Shown in pieces: positions 1 to 7,390 of a DNA stretch of 64,000 nt. Under the pieces are notes generated by a model, which made no database searches, was not told the DNA's origin, and saw only the letters and a list, made by a program, of their open reading frames with translations. The translations under genes and the position numbers were made by a program. The first letter of the stretch is position 1. Every line of letters starts with the position of its first letter. This DNA comes from CAZKXU01 sp964556665 (GTDB lineage Bacteria > Bdellovibrionota_C > UBA2361 > CAZKXU01). The stretch is from assembly GCA_964556665.1 (NCBI GenBank), contig CAZKXU010000003.1:1-64000 (forward strand), written 5' to 3'.

Positions 1-28
1 TTATTCTAACCTCCTAAATACTCCCTTT
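1..28 (-). promoter_or_regulatory. Likely ribosome-binding site of the next mla gene
   Basis: Just downstream (minus strand) of the MlaE stop codon the sequence reads GGAG and then AGGAGG within 25 bases, followed by the window edge. This is a Shine-Dalgarno signal with no start codon in view, so another gene, probably the MlaF ATPase, should begin immediately outside the window. This is inferred from the usual order of these operons; only the AGGAGG is seen. Confidence 0.4.
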
Positions 29-784
29 TTATCCCATTAATATTAAAAACTTTGTAATAAAAAAATCAGATACAAAAATTACGATAGAACCGACCACAAC
101 GGCTTCAGTGGTGCTCTGGCCAACGCCCTCAGTTCCTCCACGTGTATGAAGTCCTTTAAAGCAGGCGATGCTTGAAAATAGAAAGCCGAATATCGCAGCT
201 TTGATGAGGCCGTCCAAAACATCTCTAATTAGAATAGTGTATAGAATCGCGCGATAGTATGAATGCGCAGAGAGGTTGAGCTCATAAACCGCAATAACAA
301 GCCCACCATAAATTCCGATCAGGTCTGCAAAAACAACTAATAATGGACCAGCTACAAAACATGCTAGTACTTTAGGTGATACGAGTTTCCGCACTGGGTC
401 TGCTCCTAAAGCCCGAATGGCATCAACCTGCTCAGTTGCTACCATGGAACCAATCTCAGCAGCTATGCCTGCGCCAACTCGCCCACATAACATTAAAGCT
501 GTGAGTACAGGCCCCAATTCCCGTACAAGAGCTAGGGAGACGATATTGCCTACGTAGGCCTTAGCTCCAAACCTCTGCAGGCCGTATGCAGTCTGCAAAG
601 CCAACACTAATCCGCTGAAAAGTGCGGTTAGTACTACAATAGGAACAGACTTGGCTCCTACGCTAACCAGCTGTTTTGAAAATTCTGGCAGCTCTACTCC
701 GCGTCGCAGTATATCATTGAAGATATCCCGTACCAGTAAGCCATAGGCACCTACAGAGCTAATATATGACTTTATTGCTTTCAT
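29..784 (-). CDS. mlaE: MlaE/YrbE family ABC transporter permease
   Basis: Integral membrane permease of the Mla-type phospholipid transporter, which moves lipid between inner and outer membrane together with an ATPase (MlaF) and an MCE-domain protein (MlaD). The 251-aa length is normal for the family. The conserved MlaE core is visible around residues 85-130, with LALVRELGPVLTALMLCGR, then GAGIAAEIGSM and EQVDAIRALG, flanked by hydrophobic helices near 45-65, 140-160 and 225-245. The ATG overlaps the stop codon of the preceding lipoprotein gene (ATGA, 781-784), so the two are co-transcribed. The rest of the mla operon would lie to the left of the window. Family assignment is firm; the transported lipid is inferred. 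Confidence 0.93.
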   Translation of the reverse strand: MKAIKSYISSVGAYGLLVRDIFNDILRRGVELPEFSKQLVSVGAKSVPIVVLTALFSGLVLALQTAYGLQRFGAKAYVGNIVSLALVRELGPVLTALMLCGRVGAGIAAEIGSMVATEQVDAIRALGADPVRKLVSPKVLACFVAGPLLVVFADLIGIYGGLVIAVYELNLSAHSYYRAILYTILIRDVLDGLIKAAIFGFLFSSIACFKGLHTRGGTEGVGQSTTEAVVVGSIVIFVSDFFITKFLILMG

Positions 785-1284
785 TCGGTGAGTAGTAGTG
801 AAAAATGGCTAGCAATACGATCGGTCTCCTGTTGGTGCTGTGAGCGGGTCTCGCTCCAAATAACTAGATCGCTCACGCAGCGCCCGAGCCTATAGGAATA
901 GGTAGCCATCTTTACAGGACGGCCTTCTAATTGTGCATCTATATGCGAGCGCAAAAAACGCTCTCCGTTTATTTCAACAGAATCTTGCCGTGAAATATGA
1001 AGTCTCTCTAATCCTACCAGTAGCTGACGTGTTGTGGACTCAACAGAGGTTTTTTCTGAGAAGCTGCAGTTTCTTACTGCTGTGATAAACTCACCGGTTT
1101 CAGTATTATTCAATCGATAGGTGAAAGGATCAGTTCCAACCTCAATAAGCTCGTATCCTGGAACCTCTGTCTGGAGTTTCATTGAGACTGAATTGTCGCT
1201 AGAATTAAATACGCAGGCTAGTAAAGCAGGCAAAAATAATAGTGGTAGTAATGCTTTGCTATTTCGAGATCGGGATAATTTCAC
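781..1284 (-). CDS. Predicted lipoprotein, unknown function
   Basis: A 167-aa protein with a basic start (KLSRSRNSK), a hydrophobic run and a lipobox ending LLAC at about residue 24, so it is predicted to be lipid-anchored in the cell envelope. The mature part has two further cysteines (about 73 and 136) that could form a disulfide. I recognise no named domain. Its stop overlaps the mlaE start by four bases, so it is probably the first gene of this mla transcript, consistent with an envelope role. It is divergent from ftsE, and the 74-bp gap must hold both promoters. The lipoprotein call is firm; the role is unknown. Confidence 0.75.
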   Translation of the reverse strand: MKLSRSRNSKALLPLLFLPALLACVFNSSDNSVSMKLQTEVPGYELIEVGTDPFTYRLNNTETGEFITAVRNCSFSEKTSVESTTRQLLVGLERLHISRQDSVEINGERFLRSHIDAQLEGRPVKMATYSYRLGRCVSDLVIWSETRSQHQQETDRIASHFSLLLTE

Positions 1285-1358
1285 AAATATAAAGCTACTT
1301 TACCATTCTATATGGAGCAAGTAGGGTAAATAATGGTATATTGTTGCTGAAGATTCAA

Positions 1359-2021
1359 ATGATTAGCCTTTCTGCAGTTAGTAAAATATACCCGCCTAAT
1401 CAGACCGCTATTAAGGGGATAGATCTTAAGGTTTTTCCCGGCGAGTTTCTGTTTATCGCCGGCGCAAGCGGAGCAGGTAAGTCAACCTTGCTCAAACTTC
1501 TATTCGGTGCCGAGACGGCCAGTACCGGTCAGGTAATTGTAGGCGGAAGAAACCTTAGCTCTGTTCAGGGAGATTCGATAGCTTTTTTACGCCGAGAAAT
1601 AGGGGTGGTTTTTCAGGATTACAAACTGCTGCCTCGTCGATCGGTGATCGATAATGTTGCATATGGCTTGGAGGTCTTAGGTGTTGAGCCGCGAGAACGG
1701 CGTCGATTGGCTTATATGTTGTTGCGCTCACTCGGGCTCGAGAATCGAGCCGAGGCTATGCCGCTTACCCTCTCCGGAGGTGAGCAGCAAAGGGTGGCGA
1801 TGGCACGAGCATTGATTAACAAGCCGAGACTTCTCTTAGCGGATGAGCCGACAGGCAACTTAGATCCGGATATGACACGGCTTGTTTTTGACCTATTAGT
1901 AGAGGCTAATAAGTGTGGAGTAACTGTTGTTGTGGCGACGCATAATCTAAGTATGATAGAGAGTCTTAATCGTCGCGCTGTAGTGCTGGATAAGGGGAAA
2001 ATTATCGGAGATTATCAGTAA
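1359..2021 (+). CDS. ftsE: Cell division ATP-binding protein FtsE
   Basis: ABC ATPase that with FtsX regulates septal peptidoglycan hydrolysis through a periplasmic EnvC-type activator. Walker A GASGAGKST, Q-loop FQDYKLLP (typical of FtsE), signature LSGGEQQRVAMARAL, Walker B LLLADEPTGNLD and the H-loop ATHN are all present. An upstream in-frame TTG at 1341 is possible, but the ATG at 1359 gives the usual FtsE N terminus (MISLSAVSKIYP), so I use it. It is followed after 53 bases by ftsX and then by envC-like and ctp genes, an order common in deltaproteobacteria-type genomes. Function is certain at family level. Confidence 0.95.
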   Translation: MISLSAVSKIYPPNQTAIKGIDLKVFPGEFLFIAGASGAGKSTLLKLLFGAETASTGQVIVGGRNLSSVQGDSIAFLRREIGVVFQDYKLLPRRSVIDNVAYGLEVLGVEPRERRRLAYMLLRSLGLENRAEAMPLTLSGGEQQRVAMARALINKPRLLLADEPTGNLDPDMTRLVFDLLVEANKCGVTVVVATHNLSMIESLNRRAVVLDKGKIIGDYQ

Positions 2022-2074
2022 AACTTTAGTCAGAGTGAAGCTGCTGAATAATTCCAAAGATTATTATTGATTGG

Positions 2075-3058
2075 ATGGAATTGGTAAGAAATACAGAGCA
2101 TAATATAGATACTACGGAGTTTGGTCTGGCACGTATCTGGGAGGAGCAGTCGCGGCTGCCGCGTGTTACTCCTTTTCGTTTAGCTTTGCACCATATACGA
2201 CGCAGCTATGAGAGTTTTAAGGCCTCTCCTTTTACTAGCATCGTCTCCGTTGTAACTATAAGTATCTCCCTCTTTCTCTTGGGAGCATTTCTTCTCTTTT
2301 TTCAAAATGTTCGCAATGTAGCAAGCAAATCAAGATCGGATCTCAGTATCAGTATCTATCTTCGAGAGGGCGTCAGCCAGGCTAGAGTTAGTGAGCTATC
2401 GAGAATAGCAAAGGAGAGTGCCGAGGTTAGTTCGGTATCGTATAAAAGTAAGGATGAGGCGTTAAAGTCATTTTCGTTAGCACTAGGGGCGCAGTCAGGG
2501 CTGCTCGATGGCCTAGGAGTTTCGAATCCTTTGCCTGCTTCTTTGGAGGTAACACTGCGTGAAGGTCTTGATAATGCCGCATATCGCGGATTTGCTGATC
2601 GTTTTAAAGCGCATGCGGAGGTAGAGGCGGTACACTTTAGCGAGGAGCTCCTCTCTAAGTTAGGTGTTCTCCTGAATCTTTTTAGGGTAGGAGGTATTGC
2701 AGCGATAATTTTTATGCTTATTGTAACAGGCTTTATAATGGCTAACACAATTAAGCTAGCTCTCTATGCGCATCGTCAGGAGATAGAGATCATGCGGCTT
2801 GTTGGCGGGACTTCATATTTTATCAAGGCACCTTATTTAATCGAAGGTTTTTTTCAGGGGTTAATCGGCTCAATTATTAGTCTAACAGCTCTATTTCTTA
2901 TTTTTCATCTCTCCTTACAGTCGGATTTTAAGATCCTAGATTTCAACTTAAATGATCTGCGATTTCTTGCCGCTGGAGATCTTGTGCTGGTGGTTGCAGC
3001 CGGAATTGGGATCGGTCTGATTGGGAGCTATATGGCCTTAAGGGAGTTTGACGAATAG
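2075..3058 (+). CDS. ftsX: Cell division protein FtsX
   Basis: Membrane partner of FtsE. It has 327 aa: a cytoplasmic N-terminal tail of about 55 residues, TM1 near 58-80, a periplasmic domain (about 85-205), then three more helices near 208-228, 258-280 and 300-320. This is the four-helix FtsX topology, with an FtsX-type permease domain in the second half (RQEIEIMRLVGGTSYFIKAP). The ATG at 2075 is preceded by only weak purine-rich sequence. The stop is followed after two bases by the EnvC-like gene, so the complex is encoded as one unit. In the family, FtsX relays ATP hydrolysis by FtsE to the periplasmic activator. Confidence 0.94.
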   Translation: MELVRNTEHNIDTTEFGLARIWEEQSRLPRVTPFRLALHHIRRSYESFKASPFTSIVSVVTISISLFLLGAFLLFFQNVRNVASKSRSDLSISIYLREGVSQARVSELSRIAKESAEVSSVSYKSKDEALKSFSLALGAQSGLLDGLGVSNPLPASLEVTLREGLDNAAYRGFADRFKAHAEVEAVHFSEELLSKLGVLLNLFRVGGIAAIIFMLIVTGFIMANTIKLALYAHRQEIEIMRLVGGTSYFIKAPYLIEGFFQGLIGSIISLTALFLIFHLSLQSDFKILDFNLNDLRFLAAGDLVLVVAAGIGIGLIGSYMALREFDE

Positions 3059-3060
3059 CA

Positions 3061-4236
3061 ATGCGGTTCATTAAAAAACTGATATTATTGATTTTATTAG
3101 TTCAGTCTTTTAAGGCAGCGAGCGTCATTGCTGCGGACAGCCGCATTGATGAGTTGAATGCGCGGGTAGAAAAAGAATCAGCGCTTTTAGCGAGTTTCGA
3201 ATCTGAGGAGCAGAGATTAACTCAGGAATTAAGTAAAATCTCAAATGAGATCACGATCCTAAATAAGGAGCAGCAGAGACTTGAGTCTCGTCTCTTATCC
3301 ATGCGCGAGGAGAAGCAGACACTCGATAAGGAGCTTGTTAAAGAAGAGGAGCGTCTCTCGTATTTAAAAAATTTAGCATATCAACGCATACGATCTTTAT
3401 ATATGTACTCTGCAGAATCTGTGAGATCTGTGCTGCTAAAGGTTTCAAGTAGTGAGTCGCAACAATATGCACTGTATCTGGATCGATTAAGGGAATTTGA
3501 TACCCGCTTAATCAAGGATACGCTCGAGTTACAGGAGCGGATTTCGACAAAAGGGAAGGCGTTGCAGGTTGTTATAAAGAATATTAGCCCGGTAGTTGCA
3601 TCAATATCTAAAGAGAAAGGGAACCTTGATCGAAAACTAAAGTCGCAAGCACTGATAAAAAAAGAGTTAGAACAGAAGCGCAGGGGTCAGCAGGACATTC
3701 TCACTAGGTTGAAGGCAGAGGCGCTCAGGCTGGAAACAGTTATCTCCTCTATTACAAATGGAGATTCAACTGAGCGTCCTAGAGTAAGTCAAGCTGAATT
3801 GAGACCTGAACGTCTAAGCGGATTTGAGGGGTTAGGTATCAAAGGGATAAAACTAGTAAAGCCGGTTCGGGGTAAGGTTGTCACACGCTTCGGCAAGAGT
3901 GTAAATGGGAGTTTTAAAGATATAGTCATTAATAAGGGGGTTCAGGTTAAGGCTTTGAGTAGTGAAGCAGTTAAGGCTATTGCTCCAGCTAAAGTTATCT
4001 TTGTAGGGGAGATGCCAGGGGTAGGGAAGGTTGTTATTTTGGACCATGGTAAAAGGCATTACTCCCTATACGGTCGATTGGCCTCTGTTTTAGTGGAAAG
4101 GGGTGCAGTACTAGAGCGTGGAGCAGCGCTAGCTTTATTGGCTGAGTCTGAAGAAAAAAGTATGAACTTCTATTTTGAAGTCAGAATTGCTGGTAAAGCC
4201 ATTGATCCTATGACTTTTTTCCCTTCATTTGCCTGA
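3061..4236 (+). CDS. envC: EnvC-like murein hydrolase activator (degenerate LytM/M23)
   Basis: Periplasmic protein of 391 aa with a signal peptide (hydrophobic residues 6-24, cut near AADS), long coiled coil (about 27-235) and a C-terminal LytM/peptidase M23 fold (about 265-388). The M23 zinc ligands are lost: the usual GxDxxxxxGxPVxA block reads VINKGVQVKA, and the HxH motif reads HYSLYGRL with the late His replaced by Tyr in YFEVR. This matches EnvC-type activators, which bind FtsX through the coiled coil and switch on amidases without cutting peptidoglycan themselves. Its position directly after ftsX supports this. A catalytic endopeptidase is unlikely. Confidence 0.88.
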   Translation: MRFIKKLILLILLVQSFKAASVIAADSRIDELNARVEKESALLASFESEEQRLTQELSKISNEITILNKEQQRLESRLLSMREEKQTLDKELVKEEERLSYLKNLAYQRIRSLYMYSAESVRSVLLKVSSSESQQYALYLDRLREFDTRLIKDTLELQERISTKGKALQVVIKNISPVVASISKEKGNLDRKLKSQALIKKELEQKRRGQQDILTRLKAEALRLETVISSITNGDSTERPRVSQAELRPERLSGFEGLGIKGIKLVKPVRGKVVTRFGKSVNGSFKDIVINKGVQVKALSSEAVKAIAPAKVIFVGEMPGVGKVVILDHGKRHYSLYGRLASVLVERGAVLERGAALALLAESEEKSMNFYFEVRIAGKAIDPMTFFPSFA

Positions 4237-4259
4237 TTGCTAATTGAAACTTTATAGGT

Positions 4260-4409
4260 TTTGTAGGTATCTTATATGCATAGTTATGTAACTGCCCAAA
4301 AAGTGTGGGTAAAATCGTAGGGGCAGTCGGTGGCTGCTCAAGGGGCGAGCAGCGCTCGCACAGGCCCAGGGTTAAGGAGAAGTTACATAGATACTACAAA
4401 CGGTTTTTT
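4260..4409 (+). ncRNA. Candidate structured RNA or complex terminator before ctp
   Basis: A 20-nt arm at 4381-4400 pairs with two left segments: 4260-4272 (12 pairs with one bulged G) and 4286-4293 (8 pairs), leaving a 13-nt bulge. Inside lie smaller hairpins, including GCTGCTC/GAGCAGC around 4332-4352 and a possible CCCA/TGGG pair near 4295-4310. The right arm is followed by CGG and six Ts (4404-4409), as at the end of an intrinsically terminated RNA. It could be an sRNA, a structured leader or an unusual terminator for the fts operon. It does not resemble SRP RNA, tmRNA or RNase P RNA in the parts I can compare. Confidence 0.45.
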
Positions 4410-4435
4410 GAGCAGTTCTATTATCACGAGGAGCG

Positions 4436-5836
4436 ATGTTTAAGCCGGAAATTCGAGAGAGATTGTGGAGGGTGCTGGCACTTGGACTACTTTCCATTTT
4501 TATTTTTCAGTTGAAAGATCCACCAGGAGTGGGCGCCAAGGATAAGGAGAGCGGCAACCTTTATGATGAACTTAAGGTGTTTACCGATGTGCTTGCCATA
4601 GTGCAGCGTGACTATGTTAAGCCGGTAGAGAATAAAAAGGTTATAGAGGGAGCAATTAAAGGAATGTTGGCCACTCTCGATCCTCATAGTGGCTATCTGG
4701 AACCGACTTTTTATCAGGATCTGCAGGTGCAGACGCGCGGAGAATTCGGAGGTCTTGGAATTGAGATTACAATAAAGGATGGATTGCTCGTCGTGGTAAC
4801 GCCGATGGAGGGTTCTCCTGCCGAACGTGCAGGCATTAGACCTGGTGATTCAATTGTTAAAATTGAAGGCAAATATACTAAGGAATTTTCACTTGTTGAT
4901 GCAGTGCAGAAGCTCAGAGGGCCAAGAGGCAGCAAGGTGCATCTATCTGTGTTCCGTAAAGGGGTTGCCGGATTACTTGAATTTACCTTGATGCGCGACA
5001 ATATCCAGGTAAAAAGTGTGCGTAAACGGTATCTAGGGGATAATTTTGGATATGTGCGGCTCAACCAGTTTATGGAGAAAACTGGAGAGGATCTTGAAAA
5101 CGCAATAAAAGATCTAAAGGCGCAGAGCAAATCGGACTTAAAGGGGCTGGTTCTTGATCTGCGTAATAATCCAGGTGGCCTACTAACTCAGGCAATCCGC
5201 GTTTCAGATCTTTTCCTGCGGGAAGGGGTTATTGTCTACACTGACGGCCGGATAGAGGCGCAGAAGCAGAAGTTTTTTGCGCATGAGAGGGGCACTGAGC
5301 CGGACTATCCAATAGTAGTTCTAGTTAATGGCGGTTCTGCTTCGGCCTCTGAAATTGTTTCAGGCGCATTGAAAGATCATGGACGGGCACTTATTATCGG
5401 CACGCAGACCTTCGGCAAGGGCTCTGTGCAGACAATCACACCTTTGGAAAACGGAGGAGCGCTTACTCTAACTACGGCCTTATATTATACAAAGAGTGGT
5501 CGTTCGATTCAGCTTACAGGTGTTAAGCCAGATATAGAGATAGAGAATCCTATACCTGAGAGTCTTAAGCGCAAAAAGGCAAATACTCCACTTGAGAGGA
5601 TGCGAGAAGGGGATCTGCCGGGAGCTATTAGTAATCCTAGTGGTCTAAAGGATGAGAAGGGCAAAATTATCGAGAATAATAGTGACGATGATGAAGAAAA
5701 TGAGGAGGTTTCTGTAATCCTACCGGAATCGATAGATATAGAAGAATGGAAAACACGGGATCTTCAATTCTCAAAAGCCTTTGAGCTTCTGAAAACATTT
5801 GATATCTTTAAGGGAGCTAAGCCACTTGAGTCATAA
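4436..5836 (+). CDS. ctpA: C-terminal processing peptidase (S41 family) with PDZ domain
   Basis: Periplasmic serine protease of 466 aa that trims the C termini of envelope proteins. An N-terminal hydrophobic segment (about 11-26) acts as signal or anchor. A PDZ domain (about 95-185, with GGLGIEI and GSPAERAGIRPGDSI) is followed by the S41 core, with VLDLRNNPGG, the nucleophile in NGGSASASEIV (about 299-307) and Lys328 in FGKGSVQT completing the Ser-Lys dyad. The acidic tail after 380 is poorly conserved. GAGGAG precedes the ATG. In this arrangement CtpA is commonly linked to control of peptidoglycan hydrolases, consistent with the upstream ftsEX-envC genes. Confidence 0.93.
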   Translation: MFKPEIRERLWRVLALGLLSIFIFQLKDPPGVGAKDKESGNLYDELKVFTDVLAIVQRDYVKPVENKKVIEGAIKGMLATLDPHSGYLEPTFYQDLQVQTRGEFGGLGIEITIKDGLLVVVTPMEGSPAERAGIRPGDSIVKIEGKYTKEFSLVDAVQKLRGPRGSKVHLSVFRKGVAGLLEFTLMRDNIQVKSVRKRYLGDNFGYVRLNQFMEKTGEDLENAIKDLKAQSKSDLKGLVLDLRNNPGGLLTQAIRVSDLFLREGVIVYTDGRIEAQKQKFFAHERGTEPDYPIVVLVNGGSASASEIVSGALKDHGRALIIGTQTFGKGSVQTITPLENGGALTLTTALYYTKSGRSIQLTGVKPDIEIENPIPESLKRKKANTPLERMREGDLPGAISNPSGLKDEKGKIIENNSDDDEENEEVSVILPESIDIEEWKTRDLQFSKAFELLKTFDIFKGAKPLES

Positions 5837-5921
5837 TTTTGTCATTCACTATAATAGAGCAGAGTAAATTTGGGCAGGATTGTAATTGCTCATTAAGGCA
5901 GGGCAATCTCAGTCCTCCTTC

Positions 5922-6015
5922 GCTCTTTGAAATACTTTTATAATGTATTTCAAGGAGCTACGTCGGGACGTATTTGCTCAATAACCTCGGGAGTTCGGGT
6001 TATTGAGCAAATACG
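5922..6015. repeat. Two-hairpin palindromic array downstream of ctp
   Basis: The first hairpin pairs 5922-5935 with 5945-5958 (14 pairs including one G-U). The second pairs 5969-5986 with 5998-6015 (18 perfect pairs, 11-nt loop). Neither is followed by a T-run, so a simple intrinsic terminator is not the obvious reading. The design recalls the larger hairpin arrays at 23173-23372 and 40444-40608. It may stabilise or end the ctp transcript. The remainder of 5837-6123 shows no gene. Confidence 0.75.
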
Positions 6016-6123
6016 CAGAATTATCCTACCAATTTGAAATCATTGAATAAAACTCTTCGCTTCCTTAGCTTTAAATTTAGGTGTAACATCATAACGTAAA
6101 TTTGCTTATATTAAGGGGGAAGG

Positions 6124-6318
6124 ATGGGTTTCAAACCTAAGCAGGGAGAGTATGGAATTCGACATCTGCGGCGAGAGAATTTACTCTCTTTACGTTGGGG
6201 TATCGTGCAACAGCTACAACATCTGCGAAACAAAGCATTCGGTCAGGATGGGGGAGTAGCAATTTATCCAGCCTATAAGGTGAAATTGCTGAAATCCAAG
6301 CCAAGTAAGGGATTATAA
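6124..6318 (+). CDS. Doubtful 64-aa open reading frame
   Basis: A short basic frame preceded by AGGGGGAAGG immediately before the ATG. The product (MGFKPKQGEYGIRHLRR...) has no signal peptide, membrane segment or domain that I recognise. It lies in a 600-bp stretch otherwise filled with palindromes and tRNA scraps, so it may be noise or part of an RNA. Listed so that the stretch is not left blank. Confidence 0.2.
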   Translation: MGFKPKQGEYGIRHLRRENLLSLRWGIVQQLQHLRNKAFGQDGGVAIYPAYKVKLLKSKPSKGL

Positions 6319-6358
6319 CCGTTAGGGATCTTGCATTTTCCTAATTAATCTGTAGAAT

Positions 6359-6478
6359 ACCCGCCTGCTAGCTTGGCTAGGAATGGGCGGGTGCTCTAAC
6401 CAACAGAGCTGCGTGTCCATTGGGGTATGTAGGTCAGTTGGCGGAAGGATTTGTAAAGCAGATCCGTAAGCAATGAAG
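6359..6478. pseudogene. tRNA remnants beside tRNA-Val
   Basis: Two tRNA-like fragments. On the minus strand, 6420-6391 reads like a tRNA 5' half with an intact D-arm (GCAGCTC, GTTGGTTAGAGCAC), nearly identical to the tRNA-Val D-arm but inverted. It leads into a nested hairpin (6359-6365 with 6386-6392, and inner CTAGC/GCTAG at 6368-6380). On the plus strand, 6424-6478 resembles another 5' half (GGTATGTAGGTCAGTTGGC) with a possible TGT anticodon loop near 6450 but no T-arm. Neither folds into a complete tRNA. Confidence 0.5.
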
Positions 6479-6482
6479 TCTA

Positions 6483-6559
6483 GGGCATGTAGCTCAGTTG
6501 GTTAGAGCACTTGCTTGACAGGCAAGGGGTCAACAGTTCGACTCTGTTCATGCCCACCA
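6483..6559 (+). tRNA. tRNA-Val (anticodon GAC), CCA encoded
   Basis: Complete cloverleaf of 77 nt. The acceptor stem GGGCATG/CATGCCC is perfect, the D-stem is GCTC/GAGC, the anticodon stem CTTGC/GCAAG carries loop TTGACAG giving anticodon GAC, the T-arm AACAG/CTGTT carries TTCGACT, and ACCA is encoded at the 3' end (6556-6559). It lies 81 bp before rpmI on the same strand. Confidence 0.96.
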
Positions 6560-6640
6560 AATATAAAGAAGGCGGGCCAATGGATGGCCTCAGGCGCTTT
6601 TGATATACATTCGCGCAAAAATATATAGGGAATAAATTTT

Positions 6641-6853
6641 ATGCCAAAACAAAAAACACGTCGTCTTGCTTATAAAAAACTTAGGGTTATAGCAGGCGGC
6701 AAGAAGATCAAGCATGCTCGCGCTGCTACAAGTCATAATACTGGCAAGAAATCCTCAAAGCGTATGCGTCAGCTTGGTGGAACAAAGACGGTTGATAAGA
6801 CAAATATGTATGCAGCCAAAAAGTGGTTTCCATATATCTCTAAGATGACCTAG
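6641..6853 (+). CDS. rpmI: 50S ribosomal protein L35
   Basis: Basic 70-aa protein with the L35 pattern (PKQKTRRLAYKKLRV and HNTGKKSSKRMRQLGG). It folds within the large ribosomal subunit. It is paired with rplT 51 bp downstream as in most bacteria, but infC is not upstream (tRNA-Val is) and pheST is not downstream, so the usual infC-rpmI-rplT unit has been separated. In many bacteria L20 autoregulates this operon through the infC/rpmI leader; any such control here would have to act in 6560-6640, where I see no obvious pseudoknot. Confidence 0.93.
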   Translation: MPKQKTRRLAYKKLRVIAGGKKIKHARAATSHNTGKKSSKRMRQLGGTKTVDKTNMYAAKKWFPYISKMT

Positions 6854-6904
6854 AGCTTTTTGATATTGCAACTATAAGAGAAATTTCAATAAGGATAGAA
6901 TAAA

Positions 6905-7255
6905 ATGAGAGTAAAAGGTGGTACAGTAACAAGAAGACGTCATAAGCGGGTCTTAGATCGTGCAGAAGGTTTTATGGGGCGTCGTAAGTCCTCATTTAAA
7001 CTAGCAAAGCGTGCAACTCAGAAAGCGATGCAGCATGCATATAAGGGTCGTAAGCTCAAAAAGCGTGATTTTCGTGCGCTATGGATTCAACGTATAAATG
7101 CCGGAGTTCGTGCTCTTGGGATCTCTTACAATAAGTTTGTTTTTGGCTTAAAAAAAGCTGGGATTGGATTAGATCGCAAATCGCTAGCTACACTTGCATT
7201 CAGAGATATAGAGGCATTTAATGCCGTTGCAGAGAAGGCCAAGGCGGCGCTGTAG
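6905..7255 (+). CDS. rplT: 50S ribosomal protein L20
   Basis: 116-aa L20 of normal length, with the conserved [17 protein letters not shown] start and the central [19 protein letters not shown] and [16 protein letters not shown] blocks. L20 binds 23S rRNA early in 50S assembly and can repress its own operon. It is followed at 7263 by a decayed REP element and then by an unrelated antiporter gene. pheST, commonly next, is absent. Confidence 0.96.
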   Translation: MRVKGGTVTRRRHKRVLDRAEGFMGRRKSSFKLAKRATQKAMQHAYKGRKLKKRDFRALWIQRINAGVRALGISYNKFVFGLKKAGIGLDRKSLATLAFRDIEAFNAVAEKAKAAL

Positions 7256-7262
7256 TATCATC

Positions 7263-7338
7263 ACTGGGACGGCGGGCATCCTGCCCGCAACGAGCCAAAT
7301 AGCGTTGACTGCGGGGGTTGGAACTCCGCGCTTACTGT
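7263..7338. repeat. REP-like 76-nt element, decayed copy
   Basis: The left part (ACTGGGACGGCGGGCATCC, then TGCCCGC) matches the other family members at 12487, 21630, 29230 and 63589. The right arm has drifted and is only recognisable by GCGGGGGTTGGAACTCCGCG. It lies seven bases after the rplT stop. Confidence 0.7.
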
Positions 7339-7390
7339 AATTCAAGGTTTTTTTGAGGTACCCTATTAATCGTAGCTCCCACTTTTGCTA

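Noticed and set aside
4305..4514. A 69-codon plus-strand frame starting before ctp
   Set aside because: It lies within the structured region 4260-4409 and overlaps the ctp start in another frame; composition reflects the GC-rich hairpins, not protein.
6124..6318. Region considered as tmRNA because of GGAATTCGACAT
   Set aside because: No matching acceptor stem, tag-coding frame or T-arm/CCA end was found.
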